A DNA stretch of 54,020 nucleotides, from assembly GCA_030066085.1 (NCBI GenBank), contig JASJCI010000020.1, positions 1 to 54,020 of the forward strand, written 5' to 3'. Positions 8,150 to 17,319 of this stretch are shown here, piece by piece. Origin of the DNA: Gammaproteobacteria bacterium. Lineage in GTDB: Bacteria > Pseudomonadota > Gammaproteobacteria > GCA-001735895. Below the pieces are notes generated by a model. The model did not search any database, had not been told where the DNA came from, and worked only from the letters and a program-made list of their open reading frames with translations. The position numbers and the translations under genes were made by a program. How positions within the stretch are numbered: the stretch's first letter is position 1; each line of letters opens with the position of its first letter.

Positions 8150-9517
8150 ATGACGCAAGACAACCTGATCCAGAAATACAACATCCCCGGGCCGCGCTAC
8201 ACGAGTTACCCGACCGTGCCCTACTGGGAGCCCGACTCGATCGACCCCGACAAGTGGGCGCAGACGGTTGCGGACTCGTTCGCAGCCAGCAACGCCAGCG
8301 AGGGAATCAGCCTCTACGTACACCTGCCCTACTGCGAAAGCCTGTGCACCTTTTGCGGCTGTCACAAGCGCATCACCAGGCGACACGATGTCGAGGGGCC
8401 CTATATCGAGGCCCTGCTCAACGAATGGCGCAGCTATCTCAGGCTGTTTTCGACCACGCCGCGGATCGCGGAGCTGCACTACGGCGGCGGCACACCGACC
8501 TTCTTCAGCGCCGATAACCTCGCGCGCCTGACCGAGGGTATCCTGCAGGAGGGTTTGCCGACCGAGACCTTCGAGTACGGTTTCGAAGCCCATCCGAACA
8601 GCACGACCCGCGAACATCTCGACACCCTGCAGCGGCTCGGCTTTCGCCGCTGCAGTTTCGGCGTGCAGGATTACGACCCGCTGGTGCAGAAAACGATCAA
8701 CCGGATCCAGCCGTTCGAGCGCGTGCGCGAGGTTACCGAAACGGCGCGCGAAGCCGGTTACACGTCGATCAGTCACGACCTGGTATTCGGCCTGCCGCAC
8801 CAGACCCTCGACAACGTCAAGGACACGATCGACAAGACCGGCCAGCTGCGGCCGGATCGGCTCGCGTTCTACAGCTATGCCCACGTGCCCTGGATCAAGG
8901 GCACCGGCCAGCGCGGGTTCAGCGAGGAAGACCTGCCCAGGGACGAGGCCAAGCGCGCGCTGTACGAGGCCGGCAAGCACATGTTTTCCGAGCTGGGCTA
9001 CGAGGAAATCGGCATGGACCACTTCGCGCTCGCAAGCGACAGCCTGTACCAGTCGATGCAAAACCGCAGCCTGCACCGCAATTTCATGGGTTACACCGCC
9101 AGCGCGACCCGCCTGATGGTCGGCCTCGGCATGTCGTCGATCGGCGATTCCTGGGACGCCTTCGCGCAAAACGAAAAAACCGTGCCGGAATACGAGGCCC
9201 GCGCCAACCGCGGCGAACTGCCGGTGTTCCGCGGCCACCTGCTGACCGACGAGGACCGGGTCGTGCGCCGGCATATTCTCAACATCATGTGCCACTTCGA
9301 AACCAGCTGGGCGGACAGCGAGGCGCAATTCCCCGAGCTCGAGATCTGCCTCGACAAGCTCGACGAGATGCGCGCCGACGGCCTGCTGCAGCTCGAGGAG
9401 AACCGCCTCGTGGTGCCGGAACGGGCGCGGCCGTTCGTGCGCAACATCTGCATGGCTTTCGATCTGCGCCTGCTGCGCAACGCACCCGAAACCCGCATCT
9501 TCTCGATGACGATCTAG
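8150..9517 (+). CDS. hemN: oxygen-independent coproporphyrinogen III oxidase
   Basis: 455 residues, radical-SAM enzyme that decarboxylates coproporphyrinogen III to protoporphyrinogen IX in haem synthesis without oxygen. The cluster-binding motif CESLCTFCGC puts cysteines at residues 62, 66, 69 and 71, the same numbers as in E. coli HemN; Cys71 and the N-terminal NIPGPRYTSYPT are features of true HemN and not of the HemW look-alikes. ATG 8150 is chosen over the upstream frame (open to 8096) on homology. I saw no clear FNR box in the 200-base divergent region shared with the SLC13 gene. Confidence 0.93.
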   Translation: MTQDNLIQKYNIPGPRYTSYPTVPYWEPDSIDPDKWAQTVADSFAASNASEGISLYVHLPYCESLCTFCGCHKRITRRHDVEGPYIEALLNEWRSYLRLFSTTPRIAELHYGGGTPTFFSADNLARLTEGILQEGLPTETFEYGFEAHPNSTTREHLDTLQRLGFRRCSFGVQDYDPLVQKTINRIQPFERVREVTETAREAGYTSISHDLVFGLPHQTLDNVKDTIDKTGQLRPDRLAFYSYAHVPWIKGTGQRGFSEEDLPRDEAKRALYEAGKHMFSELGYEEIGMDHFALASDSLYQSMQNRSLHRNFMGYTASATRLMVGLGMSSIGDSWDAFAQNEKTVPEYEARANRGELPVFRGHLLTDEDRVVRRHILNIMCHFETSWADSEAQFPELEICLDKLDEMRADGLLQLEENRLVVPERARPFVRNICMAFDLRLLRNAPETRIFSMTI

Positions 9518-9640
9518 CCTCGCCTGATCCAGGGCGATTGAGGGACTGTAGCCACCTGGCGGGCTGAACCGGGACCGGCCGCGGCCCGTATATCCAGCCA
9601 GGAAAGCGGCGAACCGGATCGCCGTTACGGGAGCAGGCGC

Positions 9641-10228
9641 ATGAAACTGATTCGAATCTTACTGCTGGCCTTGCTGGCCGGCCCCGCGGGGATCATCGTT
9701 GCACCGCCGCTATCGGCGGCATCCGGCGAAGCGCAACTGTGGCAGGCCCTTCGCAGCGGTGAAGCCGCGGCGCTGATGCGCCACGCGCTGGCGCCGGGTA
9801 CCGGCGACCCGGGCAACTTCGATATCGACAACTGCGCCACCCAGCGCAACCTGTCGGAGCGCGGTCGCGAACAGGCACGCGCCACCGGCGAGCGTTTTCG
9901 CCGCAACGGTATCCAGCGGGCGCAGGTCTACTCCAGCCGCTGGTGTCGCTGCCAGGAAACCGCCCGCCTGATGGCCCTGGGCGACGTGCGGTCGTTTGCC
10001 GGACTCAACTCGTTCTTTCGCGATCGCAGCACCGAGCCCGGGCAAAGCGCGGCAACCCTTGCGCTGATCGAAGAGCATATCGCTGCCGGGGGAACGCCGC
10101 TGGTGCTGGTGACCCACCAGGTCAACATCACCGCGCTGACCGACGTCTTCCCGGGCTCGGGCGAAATCATCGTGGTTAAACCCGGCGCCGACGGGCTGCA
10201 GGTTGTCGGGCGTATCGACAACCCCTGA
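9641..10228 (+). CDS. exported histidine-phosphatase-superfamily protein
   Basis: 195 residues with a signal peptide ending near LSAAS. The family's first motif is MRHALAPGTGDP (Arg-His, with the usual G replaced by A), and the second histidine is in VTHQVNI near residue 155. CRCQETARLM supplies the expected arginine region. It should be a periplasmic phosphatase or phosphomutase-like enzyme; substrate unknown. It stands between hemN and the DUF427 gene on the same strand with gaps of 123 and 65 bases, so no firm operon. Confidence 0.8.
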   Translation: MKLIRILLLALLAGPAGIIVAPPLSAASGEAQLWQALRSGEAAALMRHALAPGTGDPGNFDIDNCATQRNLSERGREQARATGERFRRNGIQRAQVYSSRWCRCQETARLMALGDVRSFAGLNSFFRDRSTEPGQSAATLALIEEHIAAGGTPLVLVTHQVNITALTDVFPGSGEIIVVKPGADGLQVVGRIDNP

Positions 10229-10293
10229 GCGCCGGCCCAACCGAGTGAACCTGTCCCCGCACACCGAATAGTCCCGCTGCCGAGCCCAATTAC

Positions 10294-10791
10294 ATGAACC
10301 GTTTCGAAAAAATCAAACCCGGCCCCGGCCAGGAATCCGTCTGGGATTACCCGCGCCCCCCGGCGCTGCGGCGCTGCGACCAGCGCGTCCGGATCCTGCT
10401 GCGCGGTGAGACCCTGGCCGACACCAGCGACGCGCTATGCGTGCTCGAAACCAGCCACCCGCCGACCTACTACCTGCCGCCCGGAGACATCGACATGCGC
10501 TGCCTGCGCGAGATTGCGGCAACCAGCGTGTGCGAATGGAAAGGCGCGGCCAGCTACTACGACATCGTCTGCGAGGGCGAGACCCATCCACGTACCGCGT
10601 GGACCTATCACCACCCCACGCCCGCCTTCGCCGCCCTGAAAGATCACGTCGCTTTCTATGCCCACGTCATGGATGCCTGCTATGTCGGCGAGGAAAAAGT
10701 CATCGCGCAACCCGGCAACTTTTACGGCGGCTGGATTACATCCGACGTCGTCGGTCCGTTCAAGGGCGAACCCGGCACGATGTGGTGGTAG
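10294..10791 (+). CDS. DUF427 family protein
   Basis: 165 residues. WDYPRPPALRRCDQRVRI, LETSHPPTYYLPPGDI, SVCEWKGAASYYDI and a final GWITSDVVGPFKGEPGTMWW are hallmarks of the DUF427 (nucleotidyltransferase-like) family, a small beta-rich cytoplasmic protein. No biochemical role is established. It is convergent with the pyruvate kinase gene, with only 20 bases between the stop codons. Confidence 0.85.
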   Translation: MNRFEKIKPGPGQESVWDYPRPPALRRCDQRVRILLRGETLADTSDALCVLETSHPPTYYLPPGDIDMRCLREIAATSVCEWKGAASYYDIVCEGETHPRTAWTYHHPTPAFAALKDHVAFYAHVMDACYVGEEKVIAQPGNFYGGWITSDVVGPFKGEPGTMWW

Positions 10792-10811
10792 GCGCGCGGG
10801 TCCGCGCGGCT

Positions 10812-12275
10812 TCAATCGATCGCGACGACGCGGATCAGGTTGGTGCTGCCGGCCTGGCGTGAACTGCCGGCCGTCAGGATGACGAGGTCGCCCGCCGCGA
10901 GCAGACCGATTTTCCTGGCGGATTCGATCGCGAACTCGAGGCGCGCCGCGTCCGAGTCATCGTCGCTGCAGTGACAGTGGTAGATGCCCCAGCTCATCGC
11001 CAGCCGATGCACGACCTTGCGCGATGTCGTGATCGCGATGATCGGGCATTCCGGACGGTACTTCGATACCAGCCGGGCCGAGAAGCCGGTTTCGGTGAGC
11101 ACCAGGATTGCCGCCGCCTGCAGGTGATTGGCCATCGTGATGCAGGCCTGCGCGACCGCCTCGGTGACGTCGTTCGACGGGTTCGGCCTGATCTGCTGCA
11201 GCATGCCGAATTCGCGCAGGCTGAGCTCGGCCTCGAGCGCGAGCTCGACCATGGTGCGTATCGCCTCGACCGGGCGCGCACCGCTGGCGGTTTCGCCCGA
11301 CAGCATAACCGCCGAGCTGCCGTCGAAGATCGCGTTGGCGACGTCGCTGGCCTCGGCCCGGGTCGGACGCGGGTTACGCTCCATCGAGTCGAGCATTTGC
11401 GTGGCGGTGATGACCGGCTTGCCGTTGGCCACCGTCGCGCGGATGATGCGTTTCTGGATCGTCGGCCCTTCGCCCATCGACAGCTCGACGCCGAGATCGC
11501 CGCGCGCGACCATGACGCCGTTGGCGGCGTCGATGATTTCCTCGATATTGGCGACGCCTTCACGGTTCTCGATCTTGGCAATGATCGGAATATCGGCGCC
11601 GAGCGCGCGCAGCTGCGTGCGGATCGCCCGTACCTCGGCGGCGTTGCGAATGAACGACGCGGCGAGAAAATCGACCTCCTGCGCGGCGGCGAACTCGAGT
11701 TCGCGGTGGAGATCGTATTCGATATCGTCGACCGCGGCCGGCGTGTCCGGCAGGTTGACGCCTTTCTTGTTGCGCAATACGCCGCCGGTCAGGATCCGGC
11801 AATGCACCTGGCCCGGCTCGACCGCTTCGACCTCGAGCTCGAGCTGGCCGTCGTCGACCAGCACGCGCTGGCCCGGCCTGGCGTGACGGTCGAAGGTCGC
11901 CAGCGATATCGATACGCCGCGCTCGTCGCCGACGCGACCGTCGGCATAAAGCGTGAAGGGTTCACCGACCTTGAGCAGCACTTCGTCGTTGGCGACATTA
12001 CCGCTGCGAATTTCGCGCCCGCGGGTGTCGACCATGATCGCGACGAAGGTGTCGTGTTCCGCGGCCGCGGCGCGCACGCGGGCCACGGTTTCGCCATGCG
12101 ACTGCTCGTCGCCGTGCGACATGTTGAGTCGCGCGACGTTCATGCCGGCCTCGATCATCTCGCCGAGAATCCGGTCCGTGTTGCAGGCGGGACCGATGGT
12201 TGCGATCACCTTGGTCTTACGGAATTTTTTACGCGTGCTCAGGGCGGCTATCCAGTCAGCATGTCCAGGCGGCAA
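10812..12275 (-). CDS. pyk: pyruvate kinase
   Basis: About 476-487 residues, the usual length. Turns phosphoenolpyruvate and ADP into pyruvate and ATP in the cytoplasm. TKVIATIGPA, the KIENREGVANIEEI active-site lysine region, VARGDLGVELSM, TATQMLDSM and the late allosteric-type domain are all present. The start is odd: no ATG or GTG exists in frame before the conserved core. A TTG at 12275 is the first codon after an in-frame TAA but overlaps a perfect TATAAT (12275-12280, minus strand); a CTG at 12242 is the other choice. See findings. Confidence 0.95.
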   Translation of the reverse strand: MPPGHADWIAALSTRKKFRKTKVIATIGPACNTDRILGEMIEAGMNVARLNMSHGDEQSHGETVARVRAAAAEHDTFVAIMVDTRGREIRSGNVANDEVLLKVGEPFTLYADGRVGDERGVSISLATFDRHARPGQRVLVDDGQLELEVEAVEPGQVHCRILTGGVLRNKKGVNLPDTPAAVDDIEYDLHRELEFAAAQEVDFLAASFIRNAAEVRAIRTQLRALGADIPIIAKIENREGVANIEEIIDAANGVMVARGDLGVELSMGEGPTIQKRIIRATVANGKPVITATQMLDSMERNPRPTRAEASDVANAIFDGSSAVMLSGETASGARPVEAIRTMVELALEAELSLREFGMLQQIRPNPSNDVTEAVAQACITMANHLQAAAILVLTETGFSARLVSKYRPECPIIAITTSRKVVHRLAMSWGIYHCHCSDDDSDAARLEFAIESARKIGLLAAGDLVILTAGSSRQAGSTNLIRVVAID

Positions 12276-12280
12276 TTATA
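12275..12280 (-). promoter_or_regulatory. TATAAT -10 candidate for pyk
   Basis: Read on the minus strand this is a perfect TATAAT, followed by GCCGCCTGGACATG. No good -35 is visible at the right distance. If it is used, transcription starts near 12268-12265, downstream of the TTG codon that would otherwise be called as the pyk start. Confidence 0.45.
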
Positions 12281-12532
12281 AGTTAAACCGCTGCTCCCCC
12301 GCTACGCGACCCGGGAACAGGTCGCGCTTGACCGGAAAATCGGGGTACGTCCCCAATAAATTTCCGGGTCCGCGGGTTCGACGGAGGCTCAAGAAATCCG
12401 GCTGCCTGCCGATCTTACCGGTTCAGTTCAGAGATACCGACTGCCCGACAATGATCTACCCCGTTAAAACCTCGTCACCGCCCGAATCAACCCGGCGAGC
12501 CTCCATTGATTCCTGACAGCCCGGCAAATCCG

Positions 12533-15500
12533 ATGCGGCAGGCAGTCGCAACAGGCAGCGGGCGTTTATGGCATCGCGAAGCCTTTCTCAACGCGATTCA
12601 GAACCTGGCGCAGTTCGGTTACTGCGAGTGGGACTACGAGCACGACCGCATCCTGTCCTGCACCCCGACCTACGCCCAGATCTTCGGCATGAGTATCGAG
12701 GAAGTCATGGCGACCCAGAGCTCCTGGGAGAAATCCCTGGCGCAGGTTCATCCCGAGGACCGCGAACGGTATCGGCAGTCGTACGAATCGCAGATCGAGC
12801 AGGGTTCCCACGAGATCGACTACCGCATCCTGCGCAAGGACGGCGAGATCCGTCACGTCAAGGAGGTCGGCATCGTCATTCGCGACGACGACGGCAAGAT
12901 CCGGGACGCCATCGGCCTGATCCAGGATGTTACCGAGTACGCCGAGCTGCGCCGGGAAATCGAGGAAAACAGCGCGATGCTGCAGATGGCTGCCCATACC
13001 GCCCAGCTCGGTTACTGGCGCTTCGACGAGACCCGGCAGGAATATCTCGACATCTCCACCGAATACGCGGCGATTTACGGTTACACGGTGCCGGAGTTTC
13101 TCGAGCGCTACCGCTCGCTCGAAGACGATATGCAACTGGTCCACCCCGAAGACAGGGATTCTCTCTACGAGGAATACGACAATCACGATGACAAGGTCGA
13201 TGTCACCTACCGCGTCCGGCACCGCGACGGTCACTGGGTATACGTGCGTGAGATATCGGTCGATATCTTCGACGACGCCGGCAACCTGGTCGAGTCGATC
13301 GGCACGCTGCAGGACGTCAGCCCGCTGAAACAGGCGCAGCTCAGGGCGGAGCAGGCCAACCAGGCGAAAAACGAGTTCCTGTCACGCATGAGCCACGAAC
13401 TGCGCACGCCGCTGAACTCGATTCTCGGCTTTGCGCAGCTGATCCAGTCCGACCAGGATCTGGATTACCGGCAGCGGGCAAACGCCGGCGCCATCTTCGG
13501 CGCCGGGCAGCACCTGCTGAACCTGATCAACGAGATCCTCGACCTGTCCCGCCTGGAGGCGGGCAACCTGGAGGTTTCGATCGAGCCGGTGTCACTCGCA
13601 GCCGTTATCGGCGACTGTATCGACCTGGTGCGCGACATGGCCAGCGAACGCGCGGTCAGCATCGACTTCGACACCGCCGATTTCCAGGGACTGATGGTCG
13701 AGGCCGACGCTACCCGGCTGAAACAGGTATTGCTCAACCTGTTGAGCAACGCGGTCAAATACAACCGCGAGCACGGCTATGTCAGGATCAGGGTTGCGCT
13801 CGACCAGCAGGACCTGGCCCGCCTCAGTATCGAGGACACCGGCCCCGGTATCGAACCCGGCCGCCTCGACGAGCTGTTCGAACCCTTCAATCGCCTCGAT
13901 GCCGCGGGCAGCGAGATCGAGGGCACGGGTATCGGCCTGCTGATCACCCGCCAGCTGGTCGAGTTGATGCGCGGCAGGCTCGAGGTCGACAGCGAGCCCG
14001 GTCAAGGCAGCAAGTTCAGCGTCTGTTTCAACACGGCCAGGATCGATCCGGCGCTGCTCGAGGACCCGGGCCTGGAATCGAACCCGGTGGTGCGTAAAGC
14101 CAGCGCCAGGCCCGACGGCAGGCCCCGCATCCTGGTGGCGGAAGACAACCTGGTAAACCAGGACCTGGTCGCATCGCAGCTCGAGCAACTGGGATACTGC
14201 GCCGACTTCGCCACCAATGGCGCGCAGGCGCTCACCCTGTGGAAATCGGGCCGCTACCCGCTGTTGCTGACCGATATCCGCATGCCGGAAATGGACGGGC
14301 ACGAACTGATCAGGCAAATCAGGGCGCTGCAAACGAACGGCCCGCGGCGCCCGATCATCGCCGCGACCGCGAGCGCCATGGAAACCGACGTCAAGCGCTG
14401 CATGGACTCCGGCGCCGACGATGTCGTGTCGAAACCGCTGATGCTCGAAACCATGCGCCAGGTGCTGGAAAAATGGATGCCGCACGCGGATGACGACGAA
14501 ACGCAGCCGGAAACGAGCGCGCAGGCCGCGCCGGACGGGCCCGCCGAGGCAGTCGACCTGGCGCTGCTGGAAAAGGTCGTCGGCAACAAGGTCGACGTCC
14601 AGCGCCGCCTGCTGATGACCTACATCAGCGCGCTGCCCAAGGCCCTGTTCGACATTCGCCAGGCCTATGCCTGGAACAACCTCGAGCAGCTGCAGGCCTG
14701 CGCGCACAAGCTGAAATCATCTTCGACCGGCATCGGCGCAACCGGGGTAGCGTTCCTGTGCAACTCGCTCGAATGCGCCTGCCGCGACAACCGCGCAACC
14801 GACATCGTAAACCTGCTGCCGCCGCTGCAGGAGGCCGCCGAGGCGGTGCTGGCGTTCGTCGAGCGATTCTGCAACAAGCCGGTTGACCCGCCCCCCGAAG
14901 CGGATAAATCCGCGGCCTGGATCGATGACATCAAGCGCAACCTGGGCATCCTGCTGGTCGACGACGACAACGTCACCCAGCGGATCGCCACCCAGGTCCT
15001 GAGCGACCTGGGAATACGCAAGGTGCAGTCGGCGCACTCGGGCGAGCAGGCATTGAAAATGATCACCGGGTCGCCCGGCAAATTCGACATCGTCTTCACC
15101 GATCTCAACATGCCCGAAATGGACGGCATCGAGTTTACCCGGCACCTAGCGCTGCAGAATTATCCCGGCGCGCTGGTGCTGCTGAGCGGGGAAGACATTC
15201 GCATCCTGCGCACCGTCGAAAAGCTCGCGCTCGAGCACGAACTGCGGGTCCTGGGCGTGCTCGAAAAACCCGTCACCCTGGCAAAAATGAACCGCCTGCT
15301 GACCGACTATGACCCCGTTACCGACGAGGTGAATATACAGCCGGTGGAGGTGCTGGGGGCAGATGATCTGTCGCTGGCTATCGTCGGCGGTGAACTGGAC
15401 ACTTTTTTCCAGCCCAAGATCGATGCCCGCACGCGGCAGGTGGTCGGCGTCGAAGCGCTGGCGCGCTGGCTGCACCCGGAGCGCGGCATGGTCGGCCCCA

Positions 15501-16126
15501 ACATATTCATTCCCATCGCCGAGGAACACGGTCTGATCCGGGACCTGACCCAGGCGGTCTGCCAGAAGGCGCTGCAGTATGCCGCCGACTGGCGAGCGCG
15601 CGGCATCGAGCTGGATGTCGCGCTCAACATTTCGGTCGACGCGCTCGACGATCTGCACTGGCCGAACGTCATCGCGGCCCAGGCCGAGACGCTGAATCTC
15701 CCGCCCGAGACGATCACGCTGGAGATCACCGAGAGCCGCCTGATGGAGCACATGCGGGTGGCGCTCGATATCCTCGGACGTCTCAGCCTGAAACGCTTCA
15801 AACTGTCGATCGACGATTTCGGCACCGGTTACTCGTCGCTGGAGAAACTGCAGCACATTCCGTTTACCGAGCTGAAAATCGATCGATCGTTCGTCTGCGG
15901 CGCCAGCGACGACGCGTCCGCCAGGGCAATCCTGGAATCGAGCGTGCTGCTGGCCAGGCGACTCGACATGCAGGTCGTCGCCGAGGGCGTGGAAACCACG
16001 CGGGATCTCGACCTGGTCAAGGCGGTCGGCTGCGACTACGTGCAGGGCTATTACTTTGCCAGGCCCATGCCCGCCGACGAGCTCTGCGACTGGCTGGCCA
16101 AACAGCAGATCAGGCCCGCAAGGTAA
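12533..16126 (+). CDS. hybrid histidine kinase with HPt and EAL domains
   Basis: 1197 residues, soluble. PAS 24-135 and PAS 153-260; HisKA with the phosphorylated His288 in MSHELRTPLN; HATPase with NLLSNAVKYN near 402, DTGPGIEP near 436 and GTGIGLL near 464; REC1 with Asp581 (TDIRMPEMDG); HPt with His725 (AHKLKSSS); REC2 with Asp857 (TDLNMPEMDG); EAL from about 950, with Glu974 (VEALARW), LNIS, EITES, DDFGTG at 1094-1099, LKIDRSF, AEGVET and QGYYFARP. All residues needed for c-di-GMP cleavage appear present and there is no GGDEF. A whole phosphorelay thus ends in a phosphodiesterase inside one chain. ATG 12533 is preferred to TTG 12506. Confidence 0.92.
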   Translation: MRQAVATGSGRLWHREAFLNAIQNLAQFGYCEWDYEHDRILSCTPTYAQIFGMSIEEVMATQSSWEKSLAQVHPEDRERYRQSYESQIEQGSHEIDYRILRKDGEIRHVKEVGIVIRDDDGKIRDAIGLIQDVTEYAELRREIEENSAMLQMAAHTAQLGYWRFDETRQEYLDISTEYAAIYGYTVPEFLERYRSLEDDMQLVHPEDRDSLYEEYDNHDDKVDVTYRVRHRDGHWVYVREISVDIFDDAGNLVESIGTLQDVSPLKQAQLRAEQANQAKNEFLSRMSHELRTPLNSILGFAQLIQSDQDLDYRQRANAGAIFGAGQHLLNLINEILDLSRLEAGNLEVSIEPVSLAAVIGDCIDLVRDMASERAVSIDFDTADFQGLMVEADATRLKQVLLNLLSNAVKYNREHGYVRIRVALDQQDLARLSIEDTGPGIEPGRLDELFEPFNRLDAAGSEIEGTGIGLLITRQLVELMRGRLEVDSEPGQGSKFSVCFNTARIDPALLEDPGLESNPVVRKASARPDGRPRILVAEDNLVNQDLVASQLEQLGYCADFATNGAQALTLWKSGRYPLLLTDIRMPEMDGHELIRQIRALQTNGPRRPIIAATASAMETDVKRCMDSGADDVVSKPLMLETMRQVLEKWMPHADDDETQPETSAQAAPDGPAEAVDLALLEKVVGNKVDVQRRLLMTYISALPKALFDIRQAYAWNNLEQLQACAHKLKSSSTGIGATGVAFLCNSLECACRDNRATDIVNLLPPLQEAAEAVLAFVERFCNKPVDPPPEADKSAAWIDDIKRNLGILLVDDDNVTQRIATQVLSDLGIRKVQSAHSGEQALKMITGSPGKFDIVFTDLNMPEMDGIEFTRHLALQNYPGALVLLSGEDIRILRTVEKLALEHELRVLGVLEKPVTLAKMNRLLTDYDPVTDEVNIQPVEVLGADDLSLAIVGGELDTFFQPKIDARTRQVVGVEALARWLHPERGMVGPNIFIPIAEEHGLIRDLTQAVCQKALQYAADWRARGIELDVALNISVDALDDLHWPNVIAAQAETLNLPPETITLEITESRLMEHMRVALDILGRLSLKRFKLSIDDFGTGYSSLEKLQHIPFTELKIDRSFVCGASDDASARAILESSVLLARRLDMQVVAEGVETTRDLDLVKAVGCDYVQGYYFARPMPADELCDWLAKQQIRPAR

Positions 16127-16292
16127 GGCTCCGCGAACGGGTTGCCGCGCGCCAGCGGCGGAAGCCGGTCGCGGACGTCCCGCTGGCCGAGTCCCCGCCC
16201 GGGCCCGGCAAGCGCAAATTCGTGGCGGGCCATCAGCATCATCCATACCGCCGACGGGTATAATGTCGTCCCGCATACGAAGGGGAGGACAT

Positions 16293-16784
16293 ATGAAAAA
16301 CCTGCCGCAGGAAGTGACCGGCGGTTGCCTGTGCGGCGCCGTCCGCTACCGCGCCGACGGACCGCCCCTGTCGACGATCTACTGCCATTGCGAGAGCTGT
16401 CGCCGGCACACGGGCGCACCCGTGGTCGCGCTCGCCGGCTACCGGCGCGACCAGGTCAGCTACACCCGGGGCCGGCCCAGCGTAATCGAGTTCGAGGGCG
16501 ACATCGGCCGCGCGTTTTGCGCAAAATGCGGTACACCGCTGACCTGGGAGGGTGACGGCGGCGAACACGGCCCGCTGGTCGAGCTGCACATCGGCACGAT
16601 GGACGATCCCGACGCCTGCGCGCCCGAATGCCATATTCATCACGGCGAACGGCTGCAATGGTTCGAGACGGTCGACCGCCTGCCGCGCTACCGCGTATGG
16701 CACGACGACGGCGACGAACCTTATTCCCACGAACCGGCAGCGCTCGCGGGGGTCACCAACGAGCGCACCACCGGGAAGGAGTAA
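16293..16784 (+). CDS. GFA-family (CENP-V/GFA) zinc protein
   Basis: 163 residues. The fold's cysteines are plain: GGCLCGAVRY at 10-19, YCHCESCRRHTG at 30-41 and FCAKCGTPL near 76-84. The family is named after glutathione-dependent formaldehyde-activating enzyme, though most members have no proven reaction. AGGGGAGG sits at ideal distance before ATG 16293. Only five bases separate its stop from the next ATG, so it is co-transcribed with the ectoine-synthase-like gene; formaldehyde or formyl chemistry would fit the DMFase-like genes 2 kb away, but that link is inference. Confidence 0.83.
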   Translation: MKNLPQEVTGGCLCGAVRYRADGPPLSTIYCHCESCRRHTGAPVVALAGYRRDQVSYTRGRPSVIEFEGDIGRAFCAKCGTPLTWEGDGGEHGPLVELHIGTMDDPDACAPECHIHHGERLQWFETVDRLPRYRVWHDDGDEPYSHEPAALAGVTNERTTGKE

Positions 16785-16789
16785 GCGCA

Positions 16790-17191
16790 ATGATTTATCA
16801 CACCGCCGAGAGCCTGAAGGGCACGGGGCGATACGTACAGGCCGACGGTTTCGTCAGCATTCGCCTGGCGCTGGCCGAGGACAACCTGGGTTTCACCGTG
16901 ACCGAGGCCACCGGCCGCACCGAGATCGATCTCGAGATCCAGCACAAGAATCACATCGAGGCAGTGTACGTGCTCGAGGGTACCGGTGAAGTCGAGCTGG
17001 TCGAGACCGGCGAAGTCTACAGGCTTTACCCCGGCGTGTTCTACGCTTTCGACAAGCACGAGCGGCACAGGTACCGGCTCGATACGGAAGTCAGGGCCAT
17101 CGCCATTTTCAACCCGCCGCTGGTGGGTGACGAAATCAACGACGAGGAAGGCGGCTACGCCAGCGCGGAAGACCATGTTGCGCGTGACTGA
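16790..17191 (+). CDS. ectoine-synthase-like cupin (EctC family)
   Basis: 133 residues, the size of EctC, matching it end to end. EctC closes N-gamma-acetyl-diaminobutyrate to ectoine by water elimination. By eye against EctC as I remember it, the iron ligands are kept: Glu in HIEAVYVLEG, Tyr in GVFYAFDKH and the His after it. Several substrate-contact positions look changed: the early Trp is Phe (GFVSIRL), the Tyr before the HxE is His (IQHKNHIE), and a late His is Asn (DEINDEEGGY). No ectA, ectB or ectD is present. An orphan EctC homologue, possibly with another substrate. Confidence 0.85.
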   Translation: MIYHTAESLKGTGRYVQADGFVSIRLALAEDNLGFTVTEATGRTEIDLEIQHKNHIEAVYVLEGTGEVELVETGEVYRLYPGVFYAFDKHERHRYRLDTEVRAIAIFNPPLVGDEINDEEGGYASAEDHVARD

Positions 17192-17247
17192 ACCGGGCTG
17201 AAGGCATACCGGTTGCCCGGTAACACCGATCCTGGCACCGAAACCGG

Positions 17248-17253
17248 TATACT
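17248..17253 (+). promoter_or_regulatory. candidate -10 box (TATACT) of the M24 gene
   Basis: TATACT 66 bases before ATG 17320, in the 128-base gap after the ectoine-synthase-like gene. No clear -35 partner. It suggests that the M24 gene may have its own promoter. Confidence 0.3.
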
Positions 17254-17319
17254 GCCCCGCAGTCGATCACCGCAGGGCCTTCGAGGTGCAAGGTCCCATC
17301 ACGTTCACAGGAGACTCCC

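Noticed and set aside
10971-12281. Long plus-strand frame opposite pyk
   Set aside because: Shadow frame; the minus strand carries all pyruvate kinase motifs.
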